Positions 44,159-55,733 of a DNA stretch of 64,000 bases are shown here, piece by piece (position 1 is the first letter of the stretch; each line of letters starts with the position of its first letter). Source of the stretch: Methylomicrobium agile (GTDB lineage Bacteria > Pseudomonadota > Gammaproteobacteria > Methylococcales > Methylomonadaceae). The position numbers were made by a program, and so were the translations under genes. The notes under the pieces were generated by a model. It saw nothing but the letters and a program-made list of their open reading frames with translations, ran no database searches and had not been told where the DNA came from. The DNA lies in contig NZ_JPOJ01000001.1 in NCBI RefSeq assembly GCF_000733855.1, positions 3,551,001 through 3,615,000 on the forward strand. Direction: 5' to 3'.

Positions 44159-45436
44159 CTATTTGAGCAGGGATTCGACCGCATCGGGTGCGAATACGGG
44201 AATTTTACAGGATGAACTCACTTCGGCCCTTTCGGAGAACGAATCGTCGATGAAAATCGCCGCTTTGTGCTTGATGAACGACGATTTCTTTTCTCCGTTC
44301 CGTAAATGGACTACCGAGTCGAACAGGCGCTCGATCCGGTGTTTTGCCAGCGTTTCGTGGATGTGGCGGGCATGGCGGGTGAGCAGGTGGACTTGCACGC
44401 CTTCGTTGAGGCACTGGAACAGAAAGCCGATCAGGCAGGTGTTGATTTTGCCGTCGATCAGCAAGCAATCGTCGAAGTCGACATAGACATGATCGAAGCG
44501 GATATCCAGCTTGAAGCGGGAATGCAGGGCCCTGTCCATTTCGATGCCGAAGGGGTTGGGTAAGGCGGAAACCCGATAGCCCTCCAGCTCGTAAATGTTC
44601 ATCAACGCGAAATTCACGCCCAGATTCCGGTGCATGCCCATGGTGCCGGCCAGGCGGGGCGCGATTTCCATCAAGGCCAGAGCGCCGGCTTTCGATCGTT
44701 TCACCTGAAAAAACCACATGCCGGCAAAGGGAAGGCGCGCGTTGATTTTTGCTGCGATCTCCGCGATTTCTTCGGAGCCGAACGGCTTCGTGTTGACGCT
44801 GATGCCGTTGGAGATACGCTGCCGCTGCCGGGCGCCCTGGAAAATCAACTCCCCGGTTTTGTCGGTATAGCAGTCGACGGTATATTCTTCGCCCGGCAGG
44901 TATTCCAGGATCAGAAGATCGGGCTGGGAAGCCAGATGGAACTCCGCTTCTTCTTTGGAATAGGCCGGAACGGTGCCTTTGGAGCCTTGCCCTACGTCGG
45001 GTTTCAGGAATACCGGATATTCCGTGACTTCGGAAAGGCTGCCGTACACGCGGGGCGTGGTCACGACGCCTTCAAACACTTCCATGGTGCGTTTTTTCGA
45101 ACGCGCTATCCGGCAGGTTTCCACCGGCGAGGTGATGACCGGGCAGGCCAGCCCGCCTTCATGCCGGGCTTCGGCCAGACGCAGCAGCACACTGTCGTGC
45201 GCGGGAATCACGTAATCGATGCCCAGTTCCTCGATCAACCGGTTGAGTCGGCCGATAAAGTCGGGATCTTCCACAAAAGGGAGGTCGCCGATATGCCGCT
45301 CATAAACGAACCTGCCGTGATCGGGGACGCTGCTGCCGCCGTAGAGTTCGACTTCCTTGGCGAAGCGGAGCGACCGGTACAGTTCCAGTCCGATTTCGGA
45401 GCCGCACGGAAAAACCAGGATTTTCAGTTTTTTCAT
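44159..45436 (-). CDS. ATP-grasp ligase fused to a HAD-type phosphatase domain
   Basis: A 425-residue two-domain protein. Residues 1-300 are ATP-grasp: a pre-ATP-grasp Rossmann part (ILVFPCGSEIGLELYRSL), then VFLKPDVGQGSKGT and LLILEYLPGEEYTVDCY, ending in ALMEIAPRLAGTMG. From about residue 315 a HAD module starts with VYVDFDDCLLIDG (nucleophile motif) and ends with FIDDSFSER (motif IV). ATP-grasp enzymes ligate a carboxylate to an amine or thiol via an acyl-phosphate. In this locus it might attach an amino acid or other acid to an amino sugar. The reaction of the fusion is unknown. Confidence 0.83.
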   Translation of the reverse strand: MKKLKILVFPCGSEIGLELYRSLRFAKEVELYGGSSVPDHGRFVYERHIGDLPFVEDPDFIGRLNRLIEELGIDYVIPAHDSVLLRLAEARHEGGLACPVITSPVETCRIARSKKRTMEVFEGVVTTPRVYGSLSEVTEYPVFLKPDVGQGSKGTVPAYSKEEAEFHLASQPDLLILEYLPGEEYTVDCYTDKTGELIFQGARQRQRISNGISVNTKPFGSEEIAEIAAKINARLPFAGMWFFQVKRSKAGALALMEIAPRLAGTMGMHRNLGVNFALMNIYELEGYRVSALPNPFGIEMDRALHSRFKLDIRFDHVYVDFDDCLLIDGKINTCLIGFLFQCLNEGVQVHLLTRHARHIHETLAKHRIERLFDSVVHLRNGEKKSSFIKHKAAIFIDDSFSERAEVSSSCKIPVFAPDAVESLLK

Positions 45437-45507
45437 CTTAACGCTGGATGGCTAAAGGGCGAACGGACGTTCTCCGCAGGGATTGCGATTCAGGTTACAG
45501 TACGGCA

Positions 45508-46686
45508 TCAGGCATCGCCGGCCGCGATCAGAACGCGAATCACCGAGGCCACCGTTCGGATCGTCGCTTCATCCACGCTCGTTCCGGTCGGCAGCACCAC
45601 GACCCGGTCCGCCACCTGCCGGGTATTCGCCAACAGCAGGCCGGCATGGGGATATAAAGCGCGGTACGGCTGCATGTTATGGCAGCCGGGCCAGAAATAT
45701 TTGCGCGCCAGAATGTTTTCGGCGCACAGTGCTTCGATCATCCGGTCGCGGCCGACGGGGCAGTCCGCGCCGATCTCGATCACCACGTACTGGTAATTGT
45801 TGCGTTCCGTTTCGTCGAAGGGCAGCAGGCTGATGCCCGGCAAATCGGCCAGTTCCTTTCGGTAGGCGCAGTAATTGCGCCGGTTGGCCTCGACGACGGC
45901 GTCAATGGCGTCGAAATTGACCAGGCCCATCGCGGCGGCGATTTCGACCATTTTGCCGTTCGTGCCGGGATAGATCACGTTGTCGAGGCCCGAAAAACCG
46001 AAATTGCGCATCAGGCGCATCGCTTCGGCCAGCGCGTCGTCGTTGGTGACCACGGCGCCGCCTTCGAAGGTGTTGAAAAACTTGGTGGCGTGAAAACTGA
46101 AGACTTCGCAGTCGCCGAAATTGCCGATCATGGCGCCCCGGTGCGAACAGGCGAACGCATGGGCGGCGTCGAACAGCAGTTTCAGGCCGAATTCGTCGGC
46201 AATAGCCTGCAAGGCTTCGACGGCCGCGCTGCGGCCCCAGAGATGAACGCCGATGATGCCGCTCGTGCGCGGGGTGATCATGCGCCGTACCGCTTCGGGA
46301 TCCAGGGTGTGGGTCCGTTCGCCGATATCGGCGAAAACCGGCGTGATCGCCTGCCAGTGCAGGGCGTGAGCGGTGGCGATAAAAGTATAGGAGGGCACGA
46401 TCACTTCGCCGCTGAGTCCCAGGGCGCGTATCGCGATTTCCAGGGCAATGGTGCCGTTGCACATCGCCACGCAGTGCTTGACGCGATGGTAGTCGGCGAC
46501 GCGCCGTTCGAATTCCTGGACCAGCGGGCCGTTATTGCTCAGCCAGCAGCGCTCGAAGATGTCGTCCGCGTATTTCATGAAGGCGTCCCGGCTGCCTATG
46601 TTCGGCCGGCCGACGTGCAAGGGGAGGTCGAAAGCCGGCCCGGCTCCGTTGATGGCCAAATCCTGTACCGTAGTGATCGTTTTCAT
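45508..46686 (-). CDS. DegT/DnrJ/EryC1-family sugar aminotransferase
   Basis: A 392-residue PLP-dependent aminotransferase. The Schiff-base lysine is Lys202 in FSFHATKFFNTFEGG, the phosphate contact is CNGTIALEIAIRAL, and LLFDAAHAFAC contains the cofactor-binding Asp. It converts a 4-keto (or 3-keto) nucleotide sugar to the amino sugar. The exact sugar cannot be told; the 4-keto products of the WbpM- or FnlA-like enzymes are candidates. Its start overlaps the acyltransferase stop by 4 bp. Confidence 0.9.
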   Translation of the reverse strand: MKTITTVQDLAINGAGPAFDLPLHVGRPNIGSRDAFMKYADDIFERCWLSNNGPLVQEFERRVADYHRVKHCVAMCNGTIALEIAIRALGLSGEVIVPSYTFIATAHALHWQAITPVFADIGERTHTLDPEAVRRMITPRTSGIIGVHLWGRSAAVEALQAIADEFGLKLLFDAAHAFACSHRGAMIGNFGDCEVFSFHATKFFNTFEGGAVVTNDDALAEAMRLMRNFGFSGLDNVIYPGTNGKMVEIAAAMGLVNFDAIDAVVEANRRNYCAYRKELADLPGISLLPFDETERNNYQYVVIEIGADCPVGRDRMIEALCAENILARKYFWPGCHNMQPYRALYPHAGLLLANTRQVADRVVVLPTGTSVDEATIRTVASVIRVLIAAGDA

Positions 46687-48671
46687 CTTGCTGTGCGGAG
46701 GCTGTCGCTCCGGAAAAAGTCGTTGAAGAGCCCGGACAGGGTCGCGGCACCGTAGACGCTCAAGTGATCGTCATCCTTGTACAAGGAATGTCCGTCCCGT
46801 TCTATCAGGCACTGCGACGAGGCGCAGAGTACCGAAGCGACATCGGCGATTTCGACCGGATAGTGTACGCTCAGTTCGTTTATAATTCGGGTCATGGTGC
46901 GCTGGCGTTCCCGGTAATCCCCGGCCGTGGGAACCTCATGGGAGGCGCGATGCCCGAATAAGGTCTCCCGCGCCAGTGTCGAAGGAACGTTCCAGCCGAT
47001 TTCGGGAACCTGGCTCACGAAAACCGTCCGGAATCCTTCGTCGGTTAAAAACTGCAAAGTTCTTTCCAAACCGGCTTTTAAAGCCTCCGGGTTGTCCTGG
47101 ATCCCTTTCGGGGAAATGATCACCGGCCGGCCCTGTTCGGCTCCGTAGCGGGTGCCTTCCGCCGAGATTGCCCAGCGCGCGACCAGAAAAACGGTTCCGA
47201 TATGCCGGTTTTGTTGCAGCCAGCGCTTGACCGAATCGTTGAACTTGCGGCAACCCTGCTCGTAGGCGTTGAAACGTTCGACGTCCAGCAAGGGCGGACA
47301 GCTGGTATGCGCATATAACAGGCCCGCCGCACCGTTCCGTTCGGCGGAGAGATGGAGGGATTCCGCCATCGAGAAGGCGTGCGAATCGCCCCAAACGATG
47401 AAATCGAGCCGCTCGGAAGACGCCCGGCCCAGTCGGCAGGCTTGTCCGTTGTCGATCCTGTCCTGGGGCAGATCGATGCAGTCGCCTTGCAGTTGCTGCA
47501 ATTTGAACGAAGCTTTGGCCAGTTTTACCGGCTCCTCGGGAAGCCGGTCCGGAAAGCCTTGTTTGATATGTCCGGCCAGGCCGACGGAAACGAAACTCGA
47601 CATGGCGAGGCCGGCGCCGCCGAATAGCCATTTTTTCGACAGGAGGCCGTTTTTCCCGCGAAACGGCCTTTCGATGTATTGCCACGATAAAGCGGCCGCC
47701 AGGCAGGAAACGCCCAATAGCGCGAGCTTTTCATAACCGGCGAGCGGCCTGATCGCATAATATTTCGCAAAAACGATCAGAGGCCAATGCCATAGGTACA
47801 GGGAATAGGAAATCAGTCCGACGGCCAGCAACGGTTTGCAGCCCAGCAAGCGTCCGACAAAAGTGCGTTGCCGGGCGTCGGCATGAATGGCCAGGGCGGT
47901 TCCGAGGCAGGGAAACAGCGCCTTCGCGCCGGGAAAGAGGGTTTGATCGTCGAAGGCGAAGATGCCGTAGACGATGGCGCCGAAACCGAGATACGACAGC
48001 GCTTCCCTGGCAGACCGCGAGCGGACGGGAGGTAAAAGGCCGATGGCTGGCAAAGTGCCGATCAGGAGTTCCCAGGCGCGAAAGTGGGGCAAATAAAAAA
48101 CGGAAGGCGATTGCCCGTGCAGATAAAATTCGCTCAGGAACAAGGAGAAACAAGCGACGCCGGATAAAACGGCGAAGGTCCACTGCAACGAAAGCCGGCC
48201 GACGAGAACCAGTAGGAAAGGGTACAACAGGTAAAACTGTTCTTCGATCGATAAGGACCAGGTATGCAGCAAAGGCTTCAATTCCGCAGTCGAATCGAAA
48301 TAGCCGGCGGTTTTCCAGAATAACAGGTTCGACGCGAACAGGGTGGCGGCGACCAGGCTTTGGAAGACGGACTGGAAATCCTTGGGCAGGAAAAGGAAAT
48401 AAGGGATTGCCAGGGAAAATAAAAAAACCGTAAACAGCGCGGGAAACAGCCGGCGAATCCTTCTTTCGTAAAAGCCGAGCCACGAAAAAGACCGGCGGCG
48501 GATGTCGGGATAAACGATGCGCGTGATGAGGTAACCCGATATCACGAAAAACATATCGACGCCGACGTATCCACCGCTGAAAGGGGCGATGTCAAGGTGA
48601 TAAGCGACTACGGAAAGAACGGCGATGGCGCGCAGGCCGTCGATGTCCGGACGATAGGCGATCGTTTGCAT
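46683..48671 (-). CDS. OafA/YrhL-type O-acyltransferase with C-terminal SGNH domain
   Basis: A 662-residue protein from the ATG at 48671. The upstream open frame overlaps cysC and is rejected. The first ~370 residues are an acyltransferase-3 domain with about 10 helices and the IDGLRAIAVLSVVAYH start and GGYVGVDMFFVISGYLIT. The C-terminal SGNH esterase-like domain has its nucleophile in VWGDSHAFSMAE and the Asp/His block in DDDHLSVYGAATL. These proteins O-acetylate surface polysaccharides in the periplasm, so it suggests an O-acetylated product. The stop overlaps the aminotransferase ATG by 4 bp. Confidence 0.92.
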   Translation of the reverse strand: MQTIAYRPDIDGLRAIAVLSVVAYHLDIAPFSGGYVGVDMFFVISGYLITRIVYPDIRRRSFSWLGFYERRIRRLFPALFTVFLFSLAIPYFLFLPKDFQSVFQSLVAATLFASNLLFWKTAGYFDSTAELKPLLHTWSLSIEEQFYLLYPFLLVLVGRLSLQWTFAVLSGVACFSLFLSEFYLHGQSPSVFYLPHFRAWELLIGTLPAIGLLPPVRSRSAREALSYLGFGAIVYGIFAFDDQTLFPGAKALFPCLGTALAIHADARQRTFVGRLLGCKPLLAVGLISYSLYLWHWPLIVFAKYYAIRPLAGYEKLALLGVSCLAAALSWQYIERPFRGKNGLLSKKWLFGGAGLAMSSFVSVGLAGHIKQGFPDRLPEEPVKLAKASFKLQQLQGDCIDLPQDRIDNGQACRLGRASSERLDFIVWGDSHAFSMAESLHLSAERNGAAGLLYAHTSCPPLLDVERFNAYEQGCRKFNDSVKRWLQQNRHIGTVFLVARWAISAEGTRYGAEQGRPVIISPKGIQDNPEALKAGLERTLQFLTDEGFRTVFVSQVPEIGWNVPSTLARETLFGHRASHEVPTAGDYRERQRTMTRIINELSVHYPVEIADVASVLCASSQCLIERDGHSLYKDDDHLSVYGAATLSGLFNDFFRSDSLRTAR

Positions 48672-48703
48672 CGTAAACTTTACAGTTGGAATGGCCGAAA
48701 AAA

Positions 48704-49326
48704 TCAATGCCCGGCAATCAGGCTTCGGTGCTGCATCGCTTCGATCACCTGCCGCACCGAAGCCTCCAGATCGAGTTTTCCGGTGTTGACGGTGAGTTCG
48801 GGGTTTTCCGGGGTTTCGTAAGGGGAGGAAATGCCGGTAAATTCCGCAATCTGGCCGGCGCGGGCTTTTTTGTAAAGCCCTTTGACGTCTCTCGATTCGC
48901 AGATTTCTACCGGACTGTCGCAAAAGATTTCCATGAAACCGCCATGTTCGACCATGCTGCGCACGCGGGCGCGGTCGGCTTTGTACGGCGAGATGAACGC
49001 GGTCAGCACGATCACGCCGGCCTCCATGAACAGTTTCGCCACTTCGCCGACCCGGCGGATATTTTCTTCCCGGTCTTTCGCGGAAAAGCCCAGGTCGCCG
49101 CAGAGGCCGTGGCGGACGTTGTCGCCGTCCAGCACGAAGGTCCGGCAGCCCATCCGATGCAGTTCTTCCTCGACCGCATGGGCCAGGGTCGATTTGCCGG
49201 CGCCGGACAGGCCGGTAAACCAGACGATCGCGCCGCGGTGGCCGTTGAGTCGTTCGCGGCGGGCGCGGGTGACGGTGGCGTGATGCCAGACGACATCGGT
49301 TGAAGTTTGCGGTTTGCGGGATTCGT

Positions 49327-49330
<4 letters not shown>
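48704..49330 (-). CDS. cysC: Adenylyl-sulfate kinase
   Basis: Phosphorylates APS to PAPS, the donor used by sulfotransferases. The 208-residue protein, from the ATG at 49330, has P-loop GLSGAGKST (residues 40-48), [17 protein letters not shown], a serine loop [10 protein letters not shown] and [16 protein letters not shown], all typical of CysC. No cysD/cysN or other assimilation gene is adjacent, so APS must come from elsewhere. Its start overlaps the cysQ stop by 4 bp. Confidence 0.96.
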
Positions 49331-50130
<800 letters not shown>

Positions 50131-50639
50131 TGAATTAGGGAATCTTCGAGCAGGAATATGACTGTTCTGCGGCACTGCAGCGCGGACTGGCGCGAACGCC
50201 GTCACCGTAAAAATTCTTCGAATTTCGTAAAAGACAAGGTCGCCGGATTCGGCGCATCCTTTCGGCTTGCTTTTAAAGGACGTGATTATTGCATATTCTT
50301 CCCCCAAAAGTCATGCTCTGCCCGAATTTAAAATCGTGACAGCACATTTCCACGACAATTGGGTTTTGTCGTTTCGACTAATTTTGTGCGCTAGCTTCGG
50401 GCCGCCGCAATTCCTGCGCGCTACGCTTCCGTTTCTGCAATCGTAAACATAGATACTGTTATCCAGGTCAACAACCGTGGGGCGTTTTCGCGATAGCAAA
50501 ACGCCAACAGACTTCAAAGCGATGGTGGATTGCCTGACGGCGAATCCACCCTACAAGAGCTTCTACGCCTGTATCCGATCTCGGCATCGACAAAGGGTTA
50601 AGGACGGGGTTGCAAACTCTGTCGCGTCTAAAGGGGGTG
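50131..50639. other. Upstream region of the polysaccharide operon
   Basis: About 500 bp without a supported gene. It should contain the operon promoter, pointing left, but I cannot fix one. It holds a hairpin pair near 50353-50371 (CGACAA...TTGTCG), a REP-like repeat at 50524-50554, and a 15-bp string (50603-50617) also found after fabB. A 68-codon minus frame (50311-50517) has no coding character. Confidence 0.45.
50524..50554. repeat. GTAG-type REP-like hairpin
   Basis: GGTGGATTGCC (50524-50534) pairs, with one bulged base, with GGCGAATCCACC (50539-50550) and is closed by CCCTAC. The arm GAATCCACCCTAC (50542-50554) is the exact complement of 20838-20850 before ttcA, so both belong to one family. 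Confidence 0.65.
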
Positions 50640-51858
<1,219 letters not shown>

Positions 51859-51902
51859 TACGGCGATTTACCATTAATATAATAATTTTTTCAAGGAAAA
51901 TC

Positions 51903-52259
51903 ATGAGTTTCTTTATTTCCGACGCGATGGCCGCCGCTCCGGCCGCGCAGCAGGCGCCCGGCATCGAAGGCATGCTGTTTCCGCTGGCCATCCTGGTGTT
52001 CTTCTATTTCATGTTCCTGCGTCCGCAATCGAAGCGCGCCAAGGAAAAGAAAGAAATGCTCGCCAAAATGCAGAAAGGCGCCGAAGTGGTCACTTCCGGC
52101 GGTATTTTGGGCAAGGTCGTCGATCTGGACGAGAATTTCGTCAGGATCGAGGTTTCCGAGAATACGTTCATTCAGGTGCAGCGGCAAAGTATTGAAAGCA
52201 TCATGCCGAAGGGCACTTATAAGGCGATTACCAAAAAGATTTCCACCCATAAGCCCTGA
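51903..52259 (+). CDS. yajC: Sec translocon accessory protein YajC
   Basis: A 118-residue single-pass inner-membrane protein that associates with SecDF. Start ATG at 51903 with AAGGAAAA before it. One helix (GMLFPLAILVFFYFMFLRPQ) is followed by the family's cytoplasmic KRAKEKKEMLAKMQKGAEVV and TSGGILGKVV. It lies 44 bp after tgt and 71 bp before secD. Confidence 0.96.
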   Translation: MSFFISDAMAAAPAAQQAPGIEGMLFPLAILVFFYFMFLRPQSKRAKEKKEMLAKMQKGAEVVTSGGILGKVVDLDENFVRIEVSENTFIQVQRQSIESIMPKGTYKAITKKISTHKP

Positions 52260-52330
52260 TATGGGCGCGTCCCGGCGCGTCGGTTTCTCTCGATCAGCAA
52301 GAGGCGATTCAATAACTGGAATGATTCAGC

Positions 52331-54181
52331 ATGCAAAACCATTATCCGCTCTGGAAAAATATTTTAATCCTGGCCGTATTCTTCGTTTCGGCGATTTACG
52401 CGCTGCCGAACCTGTACGGCAACGATCCTTCCGTGCAGGTTTCGCCGCAGCATTCGGAGAAACTGGACCTGGAGCAGGCCAATAAGATCGAGTCCGCAAT
52501 CAAGGCGGCCGGTGCGGCGGTCAAGGCGTTCGAATACAAGGACGACCGGGTGCTCGCGCGCTTCAACAATACCGACGACCAGATCAAGGTCGCGGATTTG
52601 CTGAGAGATCAGATGGGCGGCAATTACACGGTTGCGCTGAATCTGGCGCCCGCGACGCCGGCCTGGCTCGACGCCTTGGGCGCCAAGGCGATGTATCTCG
52701 GCCTCGATCTGCGCGGCGGCGTGCACTTCCTGATGGAAGTGGATATGGACGCGGCGGTCAAACAGGCCGAAGACCGTTATAACGACGATGTGCGCCAGGC
52801 GCTCAGGGAAGCGAAAATACGTTATCAAGCGGTCAGTAAGGAAGGCGTCCGGATCAAGGTGAAATTGAATTCGGCGGATGACCGCGCCGCTGCGGCGGGT
52901 TTGTTGGCGCGCGATTTTCCGGGGCTGGATATCACGGATACCGAGGCTCAGGATGAAATCCTGCTGGCAATGTCCGAAAAAGAAGTGCGCGAAATCAAAA
53001 AGAACGCGGTCGGCCAGAACATTACGACATTGCGTAACCGGGTCAATGAACTGGGCGTTGCGGAACCCGTGATCCAGCAGCAGGGCGAGAACCGGATCGT
53101 CGTGCAGTTGCCCGGCGTGCAGGATACCGCCCGCGCGAAGGAAATTCTGGGCACGACCGCCACGCTGGAATACCGCCTGGTCGATACCGAGCATGACGTG
53201 CAGAATGCGGTCGAAGGCCATGTGCCGGCCGGCAGCCGGTTGTATTACGAGAAGAACGGCAATCCGATCCTGCTCGACCGCCGTATTATCGTGACCGGCG
53301 ACCAGATCGTCGACGCGTCTTCCGGTATGGACCAGGACGGACGCCCTGCGGTGTTTATCACCCTGAACGGCGCCGGCGCCTCGAAAATGGGCAAGGTGAC
53401 GCAGGACAACGTCGGCAAGCCGATGGCGGTCGTGTTCATCGAATATAAGGTCGATACCAAAGTGGTCGACGGCCAGAAAGTCCGTACCAAACAAAAAGTC
53501 GAAAAAGTGATCAGCGTCGCGACGATCCAGGGCGTGTTCAGCAAACGCTTCCAGACCACCGGCCTCGACGGTGCGGGCGAGGCGCGCAATCTGGCGTTGC
53601 TGCTCAGGGCGGGATCGCTGGCCGCGCCGGTCGACATCGTCGAAGAACGCACGGTTGGTCCCAGCCTGGGCCAGGAAAATATCGCTAAGGGCATCAACTC
53701 CAATGTCTACGGTTTCCTGACGATCACTCTGTTCATGATTGTTTATTACCGCCTGTTCGGGGTGTTTTCCGTCGTCGCCTTGGGCGTGAACGTATTGTTG
53801 TTGGTGGCGGTGCTATCCTTGCTGCAGGCCACGCTGACGCTGCCGGGCATGGCGGGGATCGCGCTGACCGTGGGCATGGCCATCGACGCCAATGTGCTGA
53901 TCAACGAACGGATTCGCGAGGAGCTCAGAATCGGCATGACGCCGCATGCCGCCATTTATGCCGGTTACGAACGGGCGTTCGCGACCATTTTGGATTCCAA
54001 TATCACCACCTTGATTGCCGGCATCGCGTTGTTCATGCTGGGCTCGGGCCCCATCCGCGGTTTTGCGCTGGTGCTGTGCATCGGTATTTTGACCTCCATG
54101 TTCAGCGCGGTGCTGGTATCGAGAGCGTTGGTCAATGGCGTCTACGGTTGGCGGCGTAAATTGGACAAGTTGGCTATCTAA
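52331..54181 (+). CDS. secD: Protein translocase subunit SecD
   Basis: A 616-residue inner-membrane protein using the proton motive force to complete export by SecYEG. The first helix (ILILAVFFVSAIYALPNLYG) is followed by a large periplasmic region with LGLDLRGGVHFLMEVD and five C-terminal helices starting at GFLTITLFMIVYYRLFGVFS. The conserved IDANVLINERIREE between helices 4 and 5 is present. secF begins 13 bp after its stop. Confidence 0.98.
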   Translation: MQNHYPLWKNILILAVFFVSAIYALPNLYGNDPSVQVSPQHSEKLDLEQANKIESAIKAAGAAVKAFEYKDDRVLARFNNTDDQIKVADLLRDQMGGNYTVALNLAPATPAWLDALGAKAMYLGLDLRGGVHFLMEVDMDAAVKQAEDRYNDDVRQALREAKIRYQAVSKEGVRIKVKLNSADDRAAAAGLLARDFPGLDITDTEAQDEILLAMSEKEVREIKKNAVGQNITTLRNRVNELGVAEPVIQQQGENRIVVQLPGVQDTARAKEILGTTATLEYRLVDTEHDVQNAVEGHVPAGSRLYYEKNGNPILLDRRIIVTGDQIVDASSGMDQDGRPAVFITLNGAGASKMGKVTQDNVGKPMAVVFIEYKVDTKVVDGQKVRTKQKVEKVISVATIQGVFSKRFQTTGLDGAGEARNLALLLRAGSLAAPVDIVEERTVGPSLGQENIAKGINSNVYGFLTITLFMIVYYRLFGVFSVVALGVNVLLLVAVLSLLQATLTLPGMAGIALTVGMAIDANVLINERIREELRIGMTPHAAIYAGYERAFATILDSNITTLIAGIALFMLGSGPIRGFALVLCIGILTSMFSAVLVSRALVNGVYGWRRKLDKLAI

Positions 54182-54194
54182 ATCCGAGGATTCA

Positions 54195-55127
54195 ATGGAA
54201 TTTTTTAAAATTAAACGCGATATCCCGTTTATGCGCTATGGTCGTGTAACCACGACCATTTCGCTGGTGACCTTTATTCTGGCAATATTGGCCTTAAGCT
54301 TTAAAGGGCTTAATTTGGGGTTGGACTTTACCGGCGGCATCCAGATCGAAGTCCGTTACGATCAGCCGGCCAACCTCGAAACGGTTCGAAAAATTCTGGA
54401 AGATCAGAAGCTGACCGAATTTTCGGTGCAGAATATCGGCAGCGTGAAAAATGTACTGATCCGTTTGCCCATGAAGCCGGAAATCAACAACGCCAGATTG
54501 AGCGAGATGGTGTTGGCAAAATTGAAAGAGCAGGATGCCGGCGTCGTGTTGCGCAGCGTCGAATTTGTCGGGCCGCAAGTCGGCCAGGAATTGTTCGAAA
54601 GCGGCGGATTGGCGTTGATGTTGGTCGTGGCGGGGATTATGGCTTATTTGGCCGTCCGCTTCGAGTGGCGTTTCGCGTTGGCGGCCATTATCGCCAACAT
54701 GCACGACATCGTGATCATTCTCGGCATGTTCGCGTTTTTTCAATGGGAGTTCACGCTGCCGGTTCTGGCCGGCGTATTGGCGATATTGGGCTATTCGGTC
54801 AACGAATCGGTCGTGGTATTCGACCGGGTACGGGAAAATTTCCATTTGATGCGCAATACGAGCGTGCCCGACATGATCGATAACGCCATCACGGCAACCA
54901 TGTCGCGCACCGTGATTACGCATTTCATGACTCAGCTGATGGTGCTGGCGATGTTTTTCTTCGGTGGCGAAGCGCTGCATAATTTTGCGCTGGCGCTGAC
55001 CATCGGCATCGTGTTCGGCATTTACTCGTCCGTTCTGGTCGCAAGTCCTATCCTGCTGTGGTTGGGCGTATCGAGACAAGATCTGATGGTAAAAAAGGAA
55101 AGTGTCGAAATCGACAATTTGCCTTGA
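54195..55127 (+). CDS. secF: Protein translocase subunit SecF
   Basis: A 310-residue partner of SecD with six helices. ATG at 54195 follows GAGGA (54186-54190). GLNLGLDFTGGIQIEVRY and GYSVNESVVVFDRVREN (the D4 motif region) are diagnostic. It closes the operon, and a perfect inverted repeat follows at 55152-55227 that could end transcription. Confidence 0.98.
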   Translation: MEFFKIKRDIPFMRYGRVTTTISLVTFILAILALSFKGLNLGLDFTGGIQIEVRYDQPANLETVRKILEDQKLTEFSVQNIGSVKNVLIRLPMKPEINNARLSEMVLAKLKEQDAGVVLRSVEFVGPQVGQELFESGGLALMLVVAGIMAYLAVRFEWRFALAAIIANMHDIVIILGMFAFFQWEFTLPVLAGVLAILGYSVNESVVVFDRVRENFHLMRNTSVPDMIDNAITATMSRTVITHFMTQLMVLAMFFFGGEALHNFALALTIGIVFGIYSSVLVASPILLWLGVSRQDLMVKKESVEIDNLP

Positions 55128-55151
55128 CAACGGTTAAGCCGTTACAAGACC

Positions 55152-55227
55152 GTAGGGTACGCTGTGCGTACCGTGTTCGGGCATCTCTTACGACCGACAG
55201 GAAAAAGGTACGCACAGCGTACCCTAC
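55152..55227. repeat. REPIN-like perfect 21-bp inverted repeat between secF and ndk
   Basis: The left arm (55152-55172, beginning GTAGGGTACGC) and right arm (55207-55227, ending GCGTACCCTAC) are exact inverse complements over 21 bp, separated by 34 bp. The GTAG ends and paired orientation match REPIN elements. The same arm occurs at 60784-60906. Confidence 0.85.
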
Positions 55228-55230
55228 ATT

Positions 55231-55259
55231 TTCGATATAGAATCCTGTTCGGGTATAAT
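55231..55259 (+). promoter_or_regulatory. ndk: Candidate ndk promoter
   Basis: A perfect -10, TATAAT (55254-55259), lies 42 bp before the ndk ATG. The -35 position (TTCGAT, 55231-55236, 17-bp spacing) is poor. It sits immediately after the repeat. Confidence 0.5.
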
Positions 55260-55301
55260 AGGCAATTAATTTTTTCATTATTATCTGGAGTTGTAATCCT
55301 C

Positions 55302-55733
55302 ATGGCGATAGAACGCACTTTTTCCATCATCAAACCCGACGCGGTAGCCAAAAACGTGATCGGCGAAATCTACAGCCGTTTCGAAAAGAGCGGCCTCAGA
55401 ATCGTCGCGGCGAAAATGGTTCACCTGACTCAGGCGCAGGCCGAAGGTTTTTATGCGGTGCATAAAGAGCGTCCGTTTTTCAAGGACTTGGTATCGTTCA
55501 TGATTTCCGGTCCGGTGATGATGCAGGTGTTGGAAGGCGAAAATGCGATCGCGCTTAACCGCGAAATCATGGGCGCCACCAACCCGAAAGACGCCGCTCT
55601 CGGCACGATCCGCGCCGATTTCGCCAGCAGCATCGACGAAAACGCGGTGCACGGTTCCGACGGTCAGGATACCGCGAAAGAAGAAATCGCTTTCTTTTTC
55701 TCCGACAATGAACTCTGCGCCCGCACCCGCTAA
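55302..55733 (+). CDS. ndk: Nucleoside diphosphate kinase
   Basis: Balances nucleoside triphosphate pools via a phosphohistidine. The start at 55302 gives 143 residues: [15 protein letters not shown] at the N-terminus, [17 protein letters not shown], and catalytic His117 in [12 protein letters not shown] (55287-55290) is 11 nt before the ATG. Its 3' end overlaps rlmN by 26 bp in another frame. Confidence 0.97.
   Translation: MAIERTFSIIKPDAVAKNVIGEIYSRFEKSGLRIVAAKMVHLTQAQAEGFYAVHKERPFFKDLVSFMISGPVMMQVLEGENAIALNREIMGATNPKDAALGTIRADFASSIDENAVHGSDGQDTAKEEIAFFFSDNELCARTR

Noticed and set aside
50311-50517. 68-codon minus-strand frame upstream of cysQ
   Set aside because: Low-quality composition and no start signal.
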